Positions 55,734 to 64,000 of a stretch of DNA of 64,000 bases are shown one piece after another. The notes under the pieces are model-generated. The model saw nothing but the letters and a program-made list of their open reading frames with translations. It searched no databases and had not been told where the DNA came from. Both the position numbers and the translations under genes were made by a program. Origin of the DNA: Pseudovibrio sp. M1P-2-3. Lineage in GTDB: Bacteria; Pseudomonadota; Alphaproteobacteria; Rhizobiales; Stappiaceae. The stretch is taken from contig NZ_JARRCW010000001.1 of assembly GCF_031501865.1 (NCBI RefSeq), forward strand, positions 3,245,001 to 3,309,000, read 5' to 3'. Each line of letters begins with the position of its first letter. Within the stretch, counting starts at the first letter, position 1.

Positions 55734-56603
55734 ATGCCTGCATTGGAAACACTCCTGTCGTTTGTCAACACATGGGAATGTGATGAAAATGATCATCTGA
55801 ACGTTCAGTTTTATTTTTCCAAGTTTGAAGAGGCAGATAGACAGTTCCGCCTGATTTCCGGCTTTAACGATTCTTTGGCTGGAGCCCGCAGGGTCAGGCA
55901 CGTGCGCTACCATGCTGAGTTGCGTGCTGCTGTACCTGTTCAGGTTCGCTCCTACGTGTCGTTTGATGGCCCTCACATGTTGAGTGTCGTTCATGAAATG
56001 CTGGACGTGTCTACCGGTTCGATTGCAGCAACCGCAGTTGATGGATACACACCAAACCCGAACACTGCCAAACAGCTGCGTACCCGCTTTCAGGAGTTTG
56101 AAGACAACATTTCGGAAAAGGCGGCCCCACGCGGTCTCAGTTCAACCCCTTACACTGGCAAGCCCACAGCCGAAGAGCTTTTGAGTAGTGGCGCCTTTAT
56201 CACTTGTAGGGCAACTGTTTTGCCGCGTCATACGGGAATTGATAATCGAGCTGACGATTCCTTCGCTGTCGGCTGTTTTTCTGACGCTGCGGCCCATGCA
56301 TGGGAGCGAACCCCACTCAATACTATGTGGCTGGATGAAAACGTGTGCGGCCGTGTTGCAATGGAACAGAAGCTTTCATGGGTCAGCCCGCTCAAACTTG
56401 GGGATTCAACGTACACTTTGACGAGCTTCCTTGGCATTCAAGAGAAAACGGCAACGCTGCGCAACTATATGTTTGAGGCCCGTACACACCGCCTCGTGAC
56501 AGTGTGCGACACTGTAGCTCTTTTCATGAATCTGGAAACCCGCAATGTTGTTTCCTTGGATGACGATGCAAAAGAAGCTATTTCAGCTCTCCAAGCCAAA
56601 TAA
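55734..56603 (+). CDS. Double-hotdog acyl-CoA thioesterase-like protein
   Basis: The 289-aa protein has two hotdog-like halves. The first begins FVNTWECDENDHLNVQFYF, where the Asp/His-rich start fits the active site of 4-hydroxybenzoyl-CoA/betainyl-CoA-type thioesterases, and the second includes MEQKLSWVSPLKLGDS. AAGGGACAAGTA precedes the ATG. The substrate acyl group is unknown; the related enzymes of carnitine breakdown are one candidate. The next 240 bp contains the palindromic repeat, copy 2. Confidence 0.75.
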   Translation: MPALETLLSFVNTWECDENDHLNVQFYFSKFEEADRQFRLISGFNDSLAGARRVRHVRYHAELRAAVPVQVRSYVSFDGPHMLSVVHEMLDVSTGSIAATAVDGYTPNPNTAKQLRTRFQEFEDNISEKAAPRGLSSTPYTGKPTAEELLSSGAFITCRATVLPRHTGIDNRADDSFAVGCFSDAAAHAWERTPLNTMWLDENVCGRVAMEQKLSWVSPLKLGDSTYTLTSFLGIQEKTATLRNYMFEARTHRLVTVCDTVALFMNLETRNVVSLDDDAKEAISALQAK

Positions 56604-56695
56604 TAGACCGTTAGAGCCCCATCGCGTTCATTTTCTTACACGCGGCGCGCTCTAACCTCTTTATTTTGAGCGAATTCTTGTCGTTTGATTGAACA

Positions 56696-56800
56696 TAAAG
56701 CAGTGAGACGTTTTATTGAAACTGCTCACTGCTTTAACCAATTGTTTAGACGCGATCTTTACCCGAAAATCGGTATCCACTTTTCGGCGATACGCTCTAG
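56696..56800. repeat. Palindromic dispersed repeat, copy 2
   Basis: Stem TAAAGCAGTGAG/CTCACTGCTTTA (12 bp) around TTTTATTGAAAC, the same as copy 1 at 6464-6504. It continues with a second inverted pair, CCGAAAA (56763-56769) and TTTTCGG (56781-56787), and ends in CGCTCTAG, which resembles a short repeat common in Hyphomicrobiales intergenic DNA. It lies between convergent genes. Confidence 0.7.
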
Positions 56801-56847
56801 TCAGCCGGTACACATTCTAGATATAAGACGTGCTTTCTGCGCGTCTT

Positions 56848-57399
56848 TTATTGATTTGGCGAAGTTTCCTCGTCCCACTGCATCTGAAAATCTTTTTTCA
56901 ACTCTTCAACCATTCCGAAGAACCGGCGCATGGCATCTCCAGAAAGATCGAGTGCATCGTTTAGCCGGTCCTTGTCAAAAGAATCCAGCCAGCCTTTCTT
57001 TGCTTCAGATGGCACGGCACTCTCCTGAGCTTCAATTTCTGAGGTACTGCCAGACTTCTCAGTGTGATGGGCAAACTGGTCAACCTCTTTTCGGATCAAG
57101 GAAATACTCTCGCGCATACGGCTGTTTTCGTTTGAAAGACGTTCGATTTCAGTCTCGTATATGCGAGTCGCATCCACAGAGGGGTTACAGACAAGTTGTC
57201 CACTGCGCTCCCTGCATAAAGTAAGATCTCCGCTTTTCACGTCAAGCCGAGCAATCCCCTCCTCGGTTTTAATCAAGGAGTAACGAACTTGCTCATCAGA
57301 TGCAGCCACCGTAGAAACACTTGTGAGCCATCCAAGTTGCAAGAGAACTAGTCCCAGAATTTTCAAAGATCTACAACCTAAAGGATAACAAGTCGCCAT
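56848..57399 (-). CDS. Exported coiled-coil protein, unknown
   Basis: The 183-aa protein starts with a signal peptide or N-terminal anchor (LGLVLLQLGWLTSVSTVAAS), then a soluble region with two cysteines (LCRERSGQLVC) that could form a disulfide, and a coiled coil (YETEIERLSNENSRMRESIS). The C-terminal third is helical and acidic. It resembles short periplasmic proteins of Hyphomicrobiales with no assigned role. No family name is claimed. Confidence 0.6.
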   Translation of the reverse strand: MATCYPLGCRSLKILGLVLLQLGWLTSVSTVAASDEQVRYSLIKTEEGIARLDVKSGDLTLCRERSGQLVCNPSVDATRIYETEIERLSNENSRMRESISLIRKEVDQFAHHTEKSGSTSEIEAQESAVPSEAKKGWLDSFDKDRLNDALDLSGDAMRRFFGMVEELKKDFQMQWDEETSPNQ

Positions 57400-57473
57400 G
57401 GAAATATTTGGGCTCCAAAAACACAGTGAATATTTAATCTTCAGACCTGAAAACCTGCGCGGCCCGGATCTTT

Positions 57474-58094
57474 TTAAATTGGGGTAATGCCTTCACGGTC
57501 CACCTGCAGCGCTTCTTCAAGAAACTCCAAGCGATCTTGCCCCCAAAAAACTTCTCCTTTTAAAACATAGCACGGAGATCCGATAACACCCTGCTCCAAA
57601 GCGAGCTCGCCGTTCTGCCGGTAAATCTCTTTTATCCTATCAGATTTTGCTATACTCAAAATCTCTTCCGGCACTTCCCCGATAGTCTCAAGCACATCGC
57701 TCAAAACATCTTCCTGCGCAATATCCAACTCATTAACCCAGATACTTCTAAAGACATAGTACATGAACTCAGCCACAGAACCATGCTGCTCCTGCAACGC
57801 AACCGCACACAAATCTGCCAGCTCAGGGCTGGTTGGAAAATGTGCTGGTTGCAAGTTCAATGGAATACCGCGCTTTAAACGCCACCGCTGTAATTCCACA
57901 AAACGATAATCCTGCCGTTTCTTGTGTCGCTCATTTAGGGGTAGCCCACCGGAATTCTTAAAAACTCCCCCCAAATTTAATGGTCGAAAATGAACCGGAG
58001 CATTGTATTTGGCGGCTATTGTCAAGAATTCACAGTGCCCAAGGTAGGCCCAAGGTGATATTGCGCTGAAATAGTAGTCTATTTTCGTTCTCAT
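57474..58094 (-). CDS. 2-hydroxychromene-2-carboxylate isomerase family protein
   Basis: A 206-aa DsbA-fold, glutathione-S-transferase kappa-like enzyme. The N-terminal SAISPWAYLGHCEF replaces the thioredoxin CxxC, with serine as the glutathione-contact residue. RPLNLGGVFKNSGGLPL and the cis-Pro region GVIGSPCYVLKGEVFWGQDR complete the pattern. In naphthalene degraders the enzyme isomerises hydroxychromene carboxylate; here no aromatic pathway is nearby, so a general glutathione-dependent isomerase role is more likely. Confidence 0.87.
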   Translation of the reverse strand: MRTKIDYYFSAISPWAYLGHCEFLTIAAKYNAPVHFRPLNLGGVFKNSGGLPLNERHKKRQDYRFVELQRWRLKRGIPLNLQPAHFPTSPELADLCAVALQEQHGSVAEFMYYVFRSIWVNELDIAQEDVLSDVLETIGEVPEEILSIAKSDRIKEIYRQNGELALEQGVIGSPCYVLKGEVFWGQDRLEFLEEALQVDREGITPI

Positions 58095-58365
58095 CTCTTC
58101 CCCATTTTGACACCCAACGCAGTGATGTCATACCCCTATAGTTATCATCTACGAGTTTTGTTGGGGCAGCCGTATAGAACCAGCATGCCCCCTCAGGCAC
58201 TTTCCCCCTCAGCACCTATCTATTATAACTCCTAGAACTAAAGTTAGATGTGACTCTTTTGTTTTTTTATTTTGAAGTGGCATACTTCTGCCAAACCACA
58301 TCTGTTTTCCAATAATATCAGTTCTCCATCCAAGGATATATTCAAAAAATAATTTGAATGCTGAC

Positions 58366-58758
58366 TTAACTCGGCTCATTGATTATGGAGATGACTTTCC
58401 ACTCATTATCAAACAGCATAAGGACGTAATGGCATGTAAAGTCAAAGACAGTCTCACCGTCTTCGTCTTCCTGTTGCCAATCCAGAGTCACATATGCCGT
58501 TGATCCAGAAACATGGCTGGACACAAACTCGTAAACAGATTGAACAACCCCGTTTTCTCTATGTGCCTCTAGCAGAGCTTCAAGGTTCTCAATAAGTTCG
58601 TCACGATCTGCAAAGACATGACCATCGCCCAGCTGCCACACCACAATCGGGTATGTGAAGCAGGAGAGAATACCGTTTACGTCATAGTCATCATACCCGT
58701 CGGCATATCGATCGAAGAGTTCAGCTAATGCCAACTCAACATCGTTTTCATCTGTCAT
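58366..58758 (-). CDS. NTF2-like / SnoaL-type protein
   Basis: The 130-aa protein has the cone-fold pattern of the NTF2 superfamily: an N-terminal helix pair (ALAELFDRYADGYDDYDVNG), FTYPIVVWQLGDGHVF, then beta strands AYVTLDWQQEDEDGE and HYVLMLFDNEWKVISI. ATG 58758 with AAAGG upstream is preferred to a GTG at 58806. Function is unknown; members range from isomerases to small-molecule-binding proteins. The following gap (58095-58365) is empty. Confidence 0.68.
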   Translation of the reverse strand: MTDENDVELALAELFDRYADGYDDYDVNGILSCFTYPIVVWQLGDGHVFADRDELIENLEALLEAHRENGVVQSVYEFVSSHVSGSTAYVTLDWQQEDEDGETVFDFTCHYVLMLFDNEWKVISIINEPS

Positions 58759-59018
58759 TTTTTTTGCCTTTTTTGGTGGCCCACGGCTCCCATCCACCGT
58801 TGACACAAATCTATCAATTACTTTTTATAATAGAAACAGAAAAAACGCCTCCCTGTCACCATAAGAGTTTCATTGAGCTCATTTTATTCCCGTAATTGGG
58901 GAGTGCCTTGAATACTTTATGACTTCTAGCACGAAGAACCTAGAGCTTTCACGCAATACTGGGTCTATTGAGGACCACTGCGCTGACCCCATGCCTAGCG
59001 CAGAATGTGTAACATTCT

Positions 59019-59807
59019 CTAATTTCTACGGAAAATAACACCGGCCAGCCACCCTGTTGAAAGGGCAAGAAGCACAGCAATTATCCCATAAACCGCAGAG
59101 TGTTTTTGAGCCAAAGAATACGTGTACTGTTCAAAACCTGTTTTCTTTACCACCAGCTTCTTTCGTTGTGAGGCAAGAAGGACCTCTCCCGAATAAAGAT
59201 AGGTAGTAATCGAAAAGGTTCCTGTTGAAATATTGGCGGGCAATGGAATTGTTGTTGCAAACAAAGAGGGACTCAAAAACTCAATTGCATCCGACCTCTC
59301 AGAGTACAGCCCGTCTTCTACCCGTTTTCTGATAAATGCATCTTCAAAGGCGATACGGTCCTCAGAGCTTGCAAAATGGAGCCCTGGCGGGCTTACCGGC
59401 AAATGGGAAAGCCCTGTTCGAAGCTGCCTTAAGGTAATCTCCCAGGAAACCTCTTCCAAAGGGGCAGATGAGTGTACAGCATAAAAACTCGGAACATTGG
59501 GATAGACCCTAGAGTTGGAGTTAATCCAGACCCCCAAGATTCTCTCTTTGCGCCAAGTGGTTACCCGCTCCGGTGGGCCTTCTACCACCACAACAAGGTC
59601 ATATCCCCCAGCACGTGAAACCGCAGTCGCGTCCCGGTTGATCTCCCCGAAAACCAGAATTTTGGTTCCAGTGAAGTTCGAAGTGATGCTCACTTCATTG
59701 GAAGAAAGAGCCGATATAAGCTCTTCTGCCAGACTTGAATTTCCCAGACCTGCTGCACAAAAAAGCCAGATGATAACTCCGAGGAACTGGTTAGCGTATC
59801 GGATCAT
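59019..59807 (-). CDS. TIGR02186 family membrane-anchored protein
   Basis: The 262-aa protein has a signal peptide (GVIIWLFCAAGLGNSSLA), an exported domain with EVSITSNFTGTKILVFGEI, and a C-terminal membrane span (YGIIAVLLALSTGWLAGVIF). This is the TIGR02186 family found in alphaproteobacteria next to a TauE/SafE transporter, exactly as here: the start overlaps the transporter stop by 4 nt (ATGA). The partner role in anion export is inferred from conserved linkage. Confidence 0.88.
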   Translation of the reverse strand: MIRYANQFLGVIIWLFCAAGLGNSSLAEELISALSSNEVSITSNFTGTKILVFGEINRDATAVSRAGGYDLVVVVEGPPERVTTWRKERILGVWINSNSRVYPNVPSFYAVHSSAPLEEVSWEITLRQLRTGLSHLPVSPPGLHFASSEDRIAFEDAFIRKRVEDGLYSERSDAIEFLSPSLFATTIPLPANISTGTFSITTYLYSGEVLLASQRKKLVVKKTGFEQYTYSLAQKHSAVYGIIAVLLALSTGWLAGVIFRRN

Positions 59808-60733
59808 GAATTATCGACCTCCGACACCACCACTGAATACGGATCTGCCGGCTCCACAATAATGTTGTAGGCAAAACGCACCCCGACAGATAAAACCAGA
59901 ACCGCCAATAGCAGGCGAAGGTGTTCGCCGCGCATTCCTTGCCCGACCTGCGCCCCAAATTGCGCGCCAATAACACCACCAACCATCAAGGTTAATGCCA
60001 GAACAATATCAACCGTTTGTGTGCTGATCGAATGCAAAATTGTTGCTGCGGACATCGTGACAAGAATTTGCAGCAAAGAGGTGCCGATCACAACACTTGT
60101 TGGTACTCTGAGCAGATAGATAAGTGCGGGCACCATCATAAATCCGCCGCCGATACCAAGCACAGAACCAAGGAATCCAATGGAGCCGCCGATAACGAAG
60201 ATCGGAATGACACTTACATAGAGCTTAGAGCGCCGAAAGCGCATCTTAAACGGAAGGCCGTGTATCCAGTTATGATGCCCCGGACGCCTTCGGCCCTGCA
60301 CCTGACCACTGTTGCGGCGCGTCACAGCGCGCACGGATTCGACCAGCATCAAGCTGCCGATGGTGCCCAAAAAGGTGACATAGGAAAGCGATATCACCAG
60401 ATCCAGTTGGCCAAGCTGTTTGAGGACACCAAAAAGCCAGACGCCAAGTACTGAGCCGATAATCCCCGAGCACAACAAAACAAAGGCCAGTTTGAAATCA
60501 ATGGCATTTTGTCGCCAGTAGACCAGAACTCCTGAGGAAGAGGAGGCAACAATCTGCGTTGTGACGGTTGCAACGGATACTGCGGGCGGTATTCCGGTAA
60601 AAATCAAAAGAGGGGTTAGAAGAAACCCTCCCCCAATTCCGAAAAGGCCTGATAGAAAACCCACTGCTCCACCCATGCCAAATATCATGAACATGTTGAT
60701 CGGTATTTCGGCAATAGGTAAGTAAATCTGCAA
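59804..60733 (-). CDS. TauE/SafE family anion exporter
   Basis: The 309-aa protein has seven or eight membrane spans and the repeated TauE motifs GFLSGLFGIGGGFLLTPLLI and GFLGSVLGIGGGFMMVPALI, one in each half. TauE/SafE proteins export sulfite, sulfoacetate or related organic anions. A basic loop with QGRRRPGHHNW separates the halves. The coupled TIGR02186 gene downstream is characteristic of the Hyphomicrobiales subgroup. Substrate is not decided. Confidence 0.9.
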   Translation of the reverse strand: MQIYLPIAEIPINMFMIFGMGGAVGFLSGLFGIGGGFLLTPLLIFTGIPPAVSVATVTTQIVASSSSGVLVYWRQNAIDFKLAFVLLCSGIIGSVLGVWLFGVLKQLGQLDLVISLSYVTFLGTIGSLMLVESVRAVTRRNSGQVQGRRRPGHHNWIHGLPFKMRFRRSKLYVSVIPIFVIGGSIGFLGSVLGIGGGFMMVPALIYLLRVPTSVVIGTSLLQILVTMSAATILHSISTQTVDIVLALTLMVGGVIGAQFGAQVGQGMRGEHLRLLLAVLVLSVGVRFAYNIIVEPADPYSVVVSEVDNS

Positions 60734-60843
60734 TACAACACCAAACGATTAAGGCTTAATCGTAAGCCATTTATTCTTCCATGAACCGCAATTGACTGGG
60801 CAGCGCCAATCCTAATCTATCATGAGCTTCTTAACACTTTTGG

Positions 60844-63800
60844 TTAGATGGTATCTCCCGCCAATTGGAGCATAAGCTCTTTATCCACTGTTCCAGTAAC
60901 CAGCAAACCCGTTTTTTGCTGATACAGGGAAATTGCAGCAGCTGTTTTGGGGCCTATAAACCCGTCCATGCCGCCCGTATCATACCCAAGCAGAGTCAGA
61001 TACTTTTGAGCCTGAAGAACAGTCTGAGACATACCATCTGCCACGGAACCTATGGACGTCTCTTTCCACTCCTCCGGCACTGCAACTTCATTCACCATAG
61101 GGTTGATGAAATCTACCTTGAAATCTTCAACCTTCTTCTTGGCTGCCAACAAATCTACAGGTGAAAGCTCGGTGGCTATCTCATCCCGCTTGGCAATGGC
61201 ATCCCGATCCCCTTTGGTGGCTACCAAAGCAAACCACTGATAGCTTGTGATCAGGTCCTTCTTTGTTCCCAGTCCCTTGGCGGTGAGTACGCCCAAATTA
61301 AACTGGCTGTCAGCCACTCCAAATTGTGCCGCATTGGAAAACCAGCGATAGGCCTGCGGATAGTCCGGCTCTCCCGCTACACCTTCGGCATAAAGTACAG
61401 CCAGATTGTGCATGGCCGTTACATTGCCTTGAGAGGCAGCTGTTTCATACCATGTGCGTGCCAGCTCCCTGTCCTTTTCAACGCCATACCCTTTTGCATA
61501 GAGCGTTCCCAGGCGAAATTGTGCAGGAACCACACCCTGTACAGCGGCTTTGCGATACCACTCGAGAGCCCTTTTTTGCCCATTCAGCCCCCCATAGTCT
61601 TCATCATAGTAGAGACCTACGAGGTATTGGGCAGCGCCATCACCACTCAAAGCGGCTTGCCTCAAAGCATCCGTTCCTTGAAAGGCCATTAGAGGGTCAT
61701 CACTCCCTTGACGACCTCCCAAGTTACCCCCTGTATCCTCTTGGGCTATGCCTGAAAGGAAGAGATCCATATTCGCAGACTTCACAAAGGATTGGGGAGC
61801 CTCCTCACGGGGAAACCCAAGAAGCAACTGTTCAGTGTCCTCAAGCTTCTGAACGCTCACGGGCTGCGCGCTGTCCGGCATATCCATTGATATCTTTGGG
61901 ATATCCAATGTCTCTCTGGCACCAGAACTCTCTGGAACTTGTACAGTATCGTTATCGCTTCCCCCGATTTCTACGGGATAAGCTGGGAGAGTATCAGCAC
62001 GAGAGAGTTCAACGGATCCAGTAGTTTCCTTTATTGAGGTCGCCTCATTTTCAAAGGGCAAGGGGGCATCCCCAAGGGTCTCTTCAATAGCTACAGATGA
62101 GGAAGCGTTTTGTGTTTCTCTCTCACCCTCAATTATGTTCGACCAGTTCACAAGCTGTAGGCCGGCAATCGCCATAACGATTGCTGCGGCGGATAGCATA
62201 ATAGTCCGCTTGCGCTTACGACCGAAAGCAAGAGTTCCGCTCTCTTCAACTTCAGTTTTTTGCGTGTCTATCTGACTCACATAATCGGAAAGACCTGTGA
62301 CGTCAGCGCCCTTACCTTGCATGTCTTCAACCGGAGAAACAGGCCTTTCATTTATCTCCTCATCTCGAATACTCTTGAGGTGTTCTTGCAGGCTTTTGGG
62401 CGGGGTTTCCTTTTTCTCCTCAACTCCAATGGGCTTACGAGCTAGACTTTTGAGGCTCCACTTATTCTTCCTGTCGGCCTTTGCCTGCTCTTCAACTTCT
62501 CTTTTTGCTTCTTGCGAAGCAGCCTGAGCCGCTCTTCTTGCCGCAGCAATAAAATCAGCTTTTCGCTCTTGCCTGTCCTGCTCGCTGTTTGAACTCGTCT
62601 CCTCTTGAGCTCCCATGGTTTCCTTAGCAGGAGCCTGCTTCAAGGAAACCGGGACACCCAGAGTGTCTTTTGCCCGTATAGCCGATTCGTGTTCCTTGGA
62701 AAGAGCCGTCTGTTCCCGCTTTGGCTGGCGTTCCCCAAGCATTTGCAGGTGGTTTGCAATATTGCCAAGAACCTTTTGCAGGCTGGCAAAGCCTTCCTGC
62801 GAATAACGCTCACTTTGCCCGGAGCTTTCAACAAGGGCAGTCAGGTCTGCCTTCAAAGCGCTGATTGATTGCTCAACGCCTTTGAAGCCCTCACCTTGCT
62901 CATGTTGTGCTTGTATTCCAACAGCTTCAGCAACACCTTGCGCCTTTTCCTGCAAATGTGCCTGCACTTGCTGAAGCTGTTCTCCAATCCCCTCAACGGC
63001 GCAGTGAAGATCCTCTCCAGACAGCATATGGCGTTGAGTTTGATCGACCTTGCGGGCAAGAACACTCATTTGCTGCCCGATGAGATCCAAAAGACGATCA
63101 TCATCACTCTTCTGGGCCTGATTTAAAGAAATACCCAGTTCCGCAAGCTGCTGTTTGAAGTCTTCGGAGGACGTTAACCCGCCGACCTGCTGCTTAAGAT
63201 CTGACAATTCCTGACGCAGTTCATTGACATCTCGTCCGAAAGCTCCTTGATCCGCGCTGCACTCAATTTTATCTGACAGATCGAAAATTTTCTTTTCCAA
63301 ACGCAGCAAAGCACTTTGGTCACCTTTATCACGCGCTTGTTCGTGTAAAGGTGCCAACGCCTGAGTTTGCAAACTGTCAATTTTCGAGGAAAGGCCATCA
63401 AGCCGCTGTTCGATAATGCCAAAGCTGTCTTCAAAACCGGTTTCAAATCCTCCGCTCTTGGTTAAAGAGCCAAGCTGCTTGCCAAGCTGCTGCAAGCGCT
63501 CCTCAACCCGGTCCAGCTGCTTGCTCTTTTTAAACCCTTTGCGTTCATTTAGAAGCAGGCCGGAAATGGTCTCCAACTGGCTATTCAAGCGGTCCATTAC
63601 AGCCGTTTCGGGGAGCCTGTCCTCCATATTACACAGCCTGACCTGAATGTCTTTTTGGATGGAAGTAAAATGCTCCAATTCATCCATACGGGCCATCATA
63701 AACCGGATTTGTTCATCAACCTCCCGAAGGATATTTCCAGTTTCCAACCCTGAAACTGCTTCTTGAAGTTTCTTGAGGTCATCACGCACCGAGCGCAGGC

Positions 63801-64000
63801 TATCTGCCTCCATATCCGCCGCCATTGCATCCAGATGGCCGCTAATAGCACTCAAGCGCCCTTCCATGGCATCCAACTGGCTTACTCTGGGGAGCTGCCC
63901 AAGGTGGCGCTCGATGTCTTCAAGCCGTGCAGCTAGCGAGCTATAAATTTCCGGATCGGCTCCTTTTCGCGATAGCTCCCCCAGCCTCGCAGCAATATCA
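60844..64000 (-). CDS. PodJ-like polarity protein: coiled coil, membrane span, Sel1 repeats, peptidoglycan-binding domain (N-terminus outside window)
   Basis: The reading frame enters from the right edge, continuous through 63877-64000 with no stop, so the start is outside. In the window it has more than 500 residues of coiled coil, a Lys/Arg-rich linker, one membrane span (IMLSAAAIVMAIAGLQLVNW), a spacer, Sel1 repeats (AAQYLVGLYYDEDYGGLNGQ, then AQFRLGTLYAKGYGVEKDRE and more) and a C-terminal peptidoglycan-binding domain (LTLLGYDTGGMDGFIGPKTA). This is the domain order of PodJ-type polarity or organelle-placement proteins in Caulobacterales and Hyphomicrobiales. A polar or septal scaffold linking cytoplasm to cell wall is the likely role. 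Confidence 0.88.
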   Translation of the reverse strand, partial: DIAARLGELSRKGADPEIYSSLAARLEDIERHLGQLPRVSQLDAMEGRLSAISGHLDAMAADMEADSLRSVRDDLKKLQEAVSGLETGNILREVDEQIRFMMARMDELEHFTSIQKDIQVRLCNMEDRLPETAVMDRLNSQLETISGLLLNERKGFKKSKQLDRVEERLQQLGKQLGSLTKSGGFETGFEDSFGIIEQRLDGLSSKIDSLQTQALAPLHEQARDKGDQSALLRLEKKIFDLSDKIECSADQGAFGRDVNELRQELSDLKQQVGGLTSSEDFKQQLAELGISLNQAQKSDDDRLLDLIGQQMSVLARKVDQTQRHMLSGEDLHCAVEGIGEQLQQVQAHLQEKAQGVAEAVGIQAQHEQGEGFKGVEQSISALKADLTALVESSGQSERYSQEGFASLQKVLGNIANHLQMLGERQPKREQTALSKEHESAIRAKDTLGVPVSLKQAPAKETMGAQEETSSNSEQDRQERKADFIAAARRAAQAASQEAKREVEEQAKADRKNKWSLKSLARKPIGVEEKKETPPKSLQEHLKSIRDEEINERPVSPVEDMQGKGADVTGLSDYVSQIDTQKTEVEESGTLAFGRKRKRTIMLSAAAIVMAIAGLQLVNWSNIIEGERETQNASSSVAIEETLGDAPLPFENEATSIKETTGSVELSRADTLPAYPVEIGGSDNDTVQVPESSGARETLDIPKISMDMPDSAQPVSVQKLEDTEQLLLGFPREEAPQSFVKSANMDLFLSGIAQEDTGGNLGGRQGSDDPLMAFQGTDALRQAALSGDGAAQYLVGLYYDEDYGGLNGQKRALEWYRKAAVQGVVPAQFRLGTLYAKGYGVEKDRELARTWYETAASQGNVTAMHNLAVLYAEGVAGEPDYPQAYRWFSNAAQFGVADSQFNLGVLTAKGLGTKKDLITSYQWFALVATKGDRDAIAKRDEIATELSPVDLLAAKKKVEDFKVDFINPMVNEVAVPEEWKETSIGSVADGMSQTVLQAQKYLTLLGYDTGGMDGFIGPKTAAAISLYQQKTGLLVTGTVDKELMLQLAGDTI

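Overview
The window looks like chromosomal DNA of a marine-type alphaproteobacterium of the Hyphomicrobiales (Rhizobiales), possibly near Pseudovibrio, Labrenzia or Stappia. The reasons are a moderate GC content, the C4-type 5-aminolevulinate synthase, the order murA-DUF2948-hisD-UPF0262-LMW phosphatase-infA-maf-yacG, a full fixLJ/fixK and ccoNOQP-GHIS set, a TIGR02186/TauE pair and a PodJ-like polarity protein. The genus is an inference. No insertion sequence, prophage, CRISPR array or integrase was seen.

Layout. 1-6.4 kb: 5' part of phosphoglucomutase, an eight-haem exported cytochrome with HEAT/TPR tail, and a glutathione-dependent formaldehyde detoxification module (LysR regulator, frmA, fghA). 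6.5-8.4 kb: a small membrane protein and an AlkB alkane hydroxylase, with a perfect FNR/FixK box between them. 8.6-16.2 kb: two identical tRNA-Phe genes bracket a kefF-kefB-frnE operon and a three-gene operon of a SABATH carboxyl methyltransferase, a divergent amino-acid dehydrogenase and an MSOX-type flavin oxidase. The last operon is the best candidate here for an undescribed system. 16.4-25.4 kb: an unknown protein, a periplasmic 5'-nucleotidase, the conserved yacG-to-murA housekeeping block and tRNA-Thr.

25.5-45 kb is a microaerobic respiration region: hemA, an EAL phosphodiesterase, the complete cbb3 oxidase operon (ccoNOQP) with its assembly operon (ccoGHIS), an AbrB-type membrane protein, anaerobic hemN, a FixK-type regulator, a receiver-only protein, FixJ and a haem-PAS FixL. 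ccoN and hemN both carry an FNR/FixK box followed at exactly 22 nt by a -10 element, so FixLJ -> FixK -> ccoN/hemN is a coherent inferred circuit. Haem supply (hemA, hemN) sits beside its main consumer.

45.5-52.4 kb is a CrbSR/MctSR-like small-carboxylate module: a symporter-histidine kinase fusion, a LuxR-type response regulator, and a DUF4212 plus SSS permease pair. 52.6-64 kb is mixed: an LpxL-like acyltransferase, YjbQ, an HSL-type esterase with a double-hotdog thioesterase, a chromene-carboxylate isomerase, an NTF2-like protein, TIGR02186 with TauE/SafE, and a large PodJ-like protein that runs off the right edge. Two copies of a palindromic intergenic repeat lie at 6.46 and 56.7 kb.
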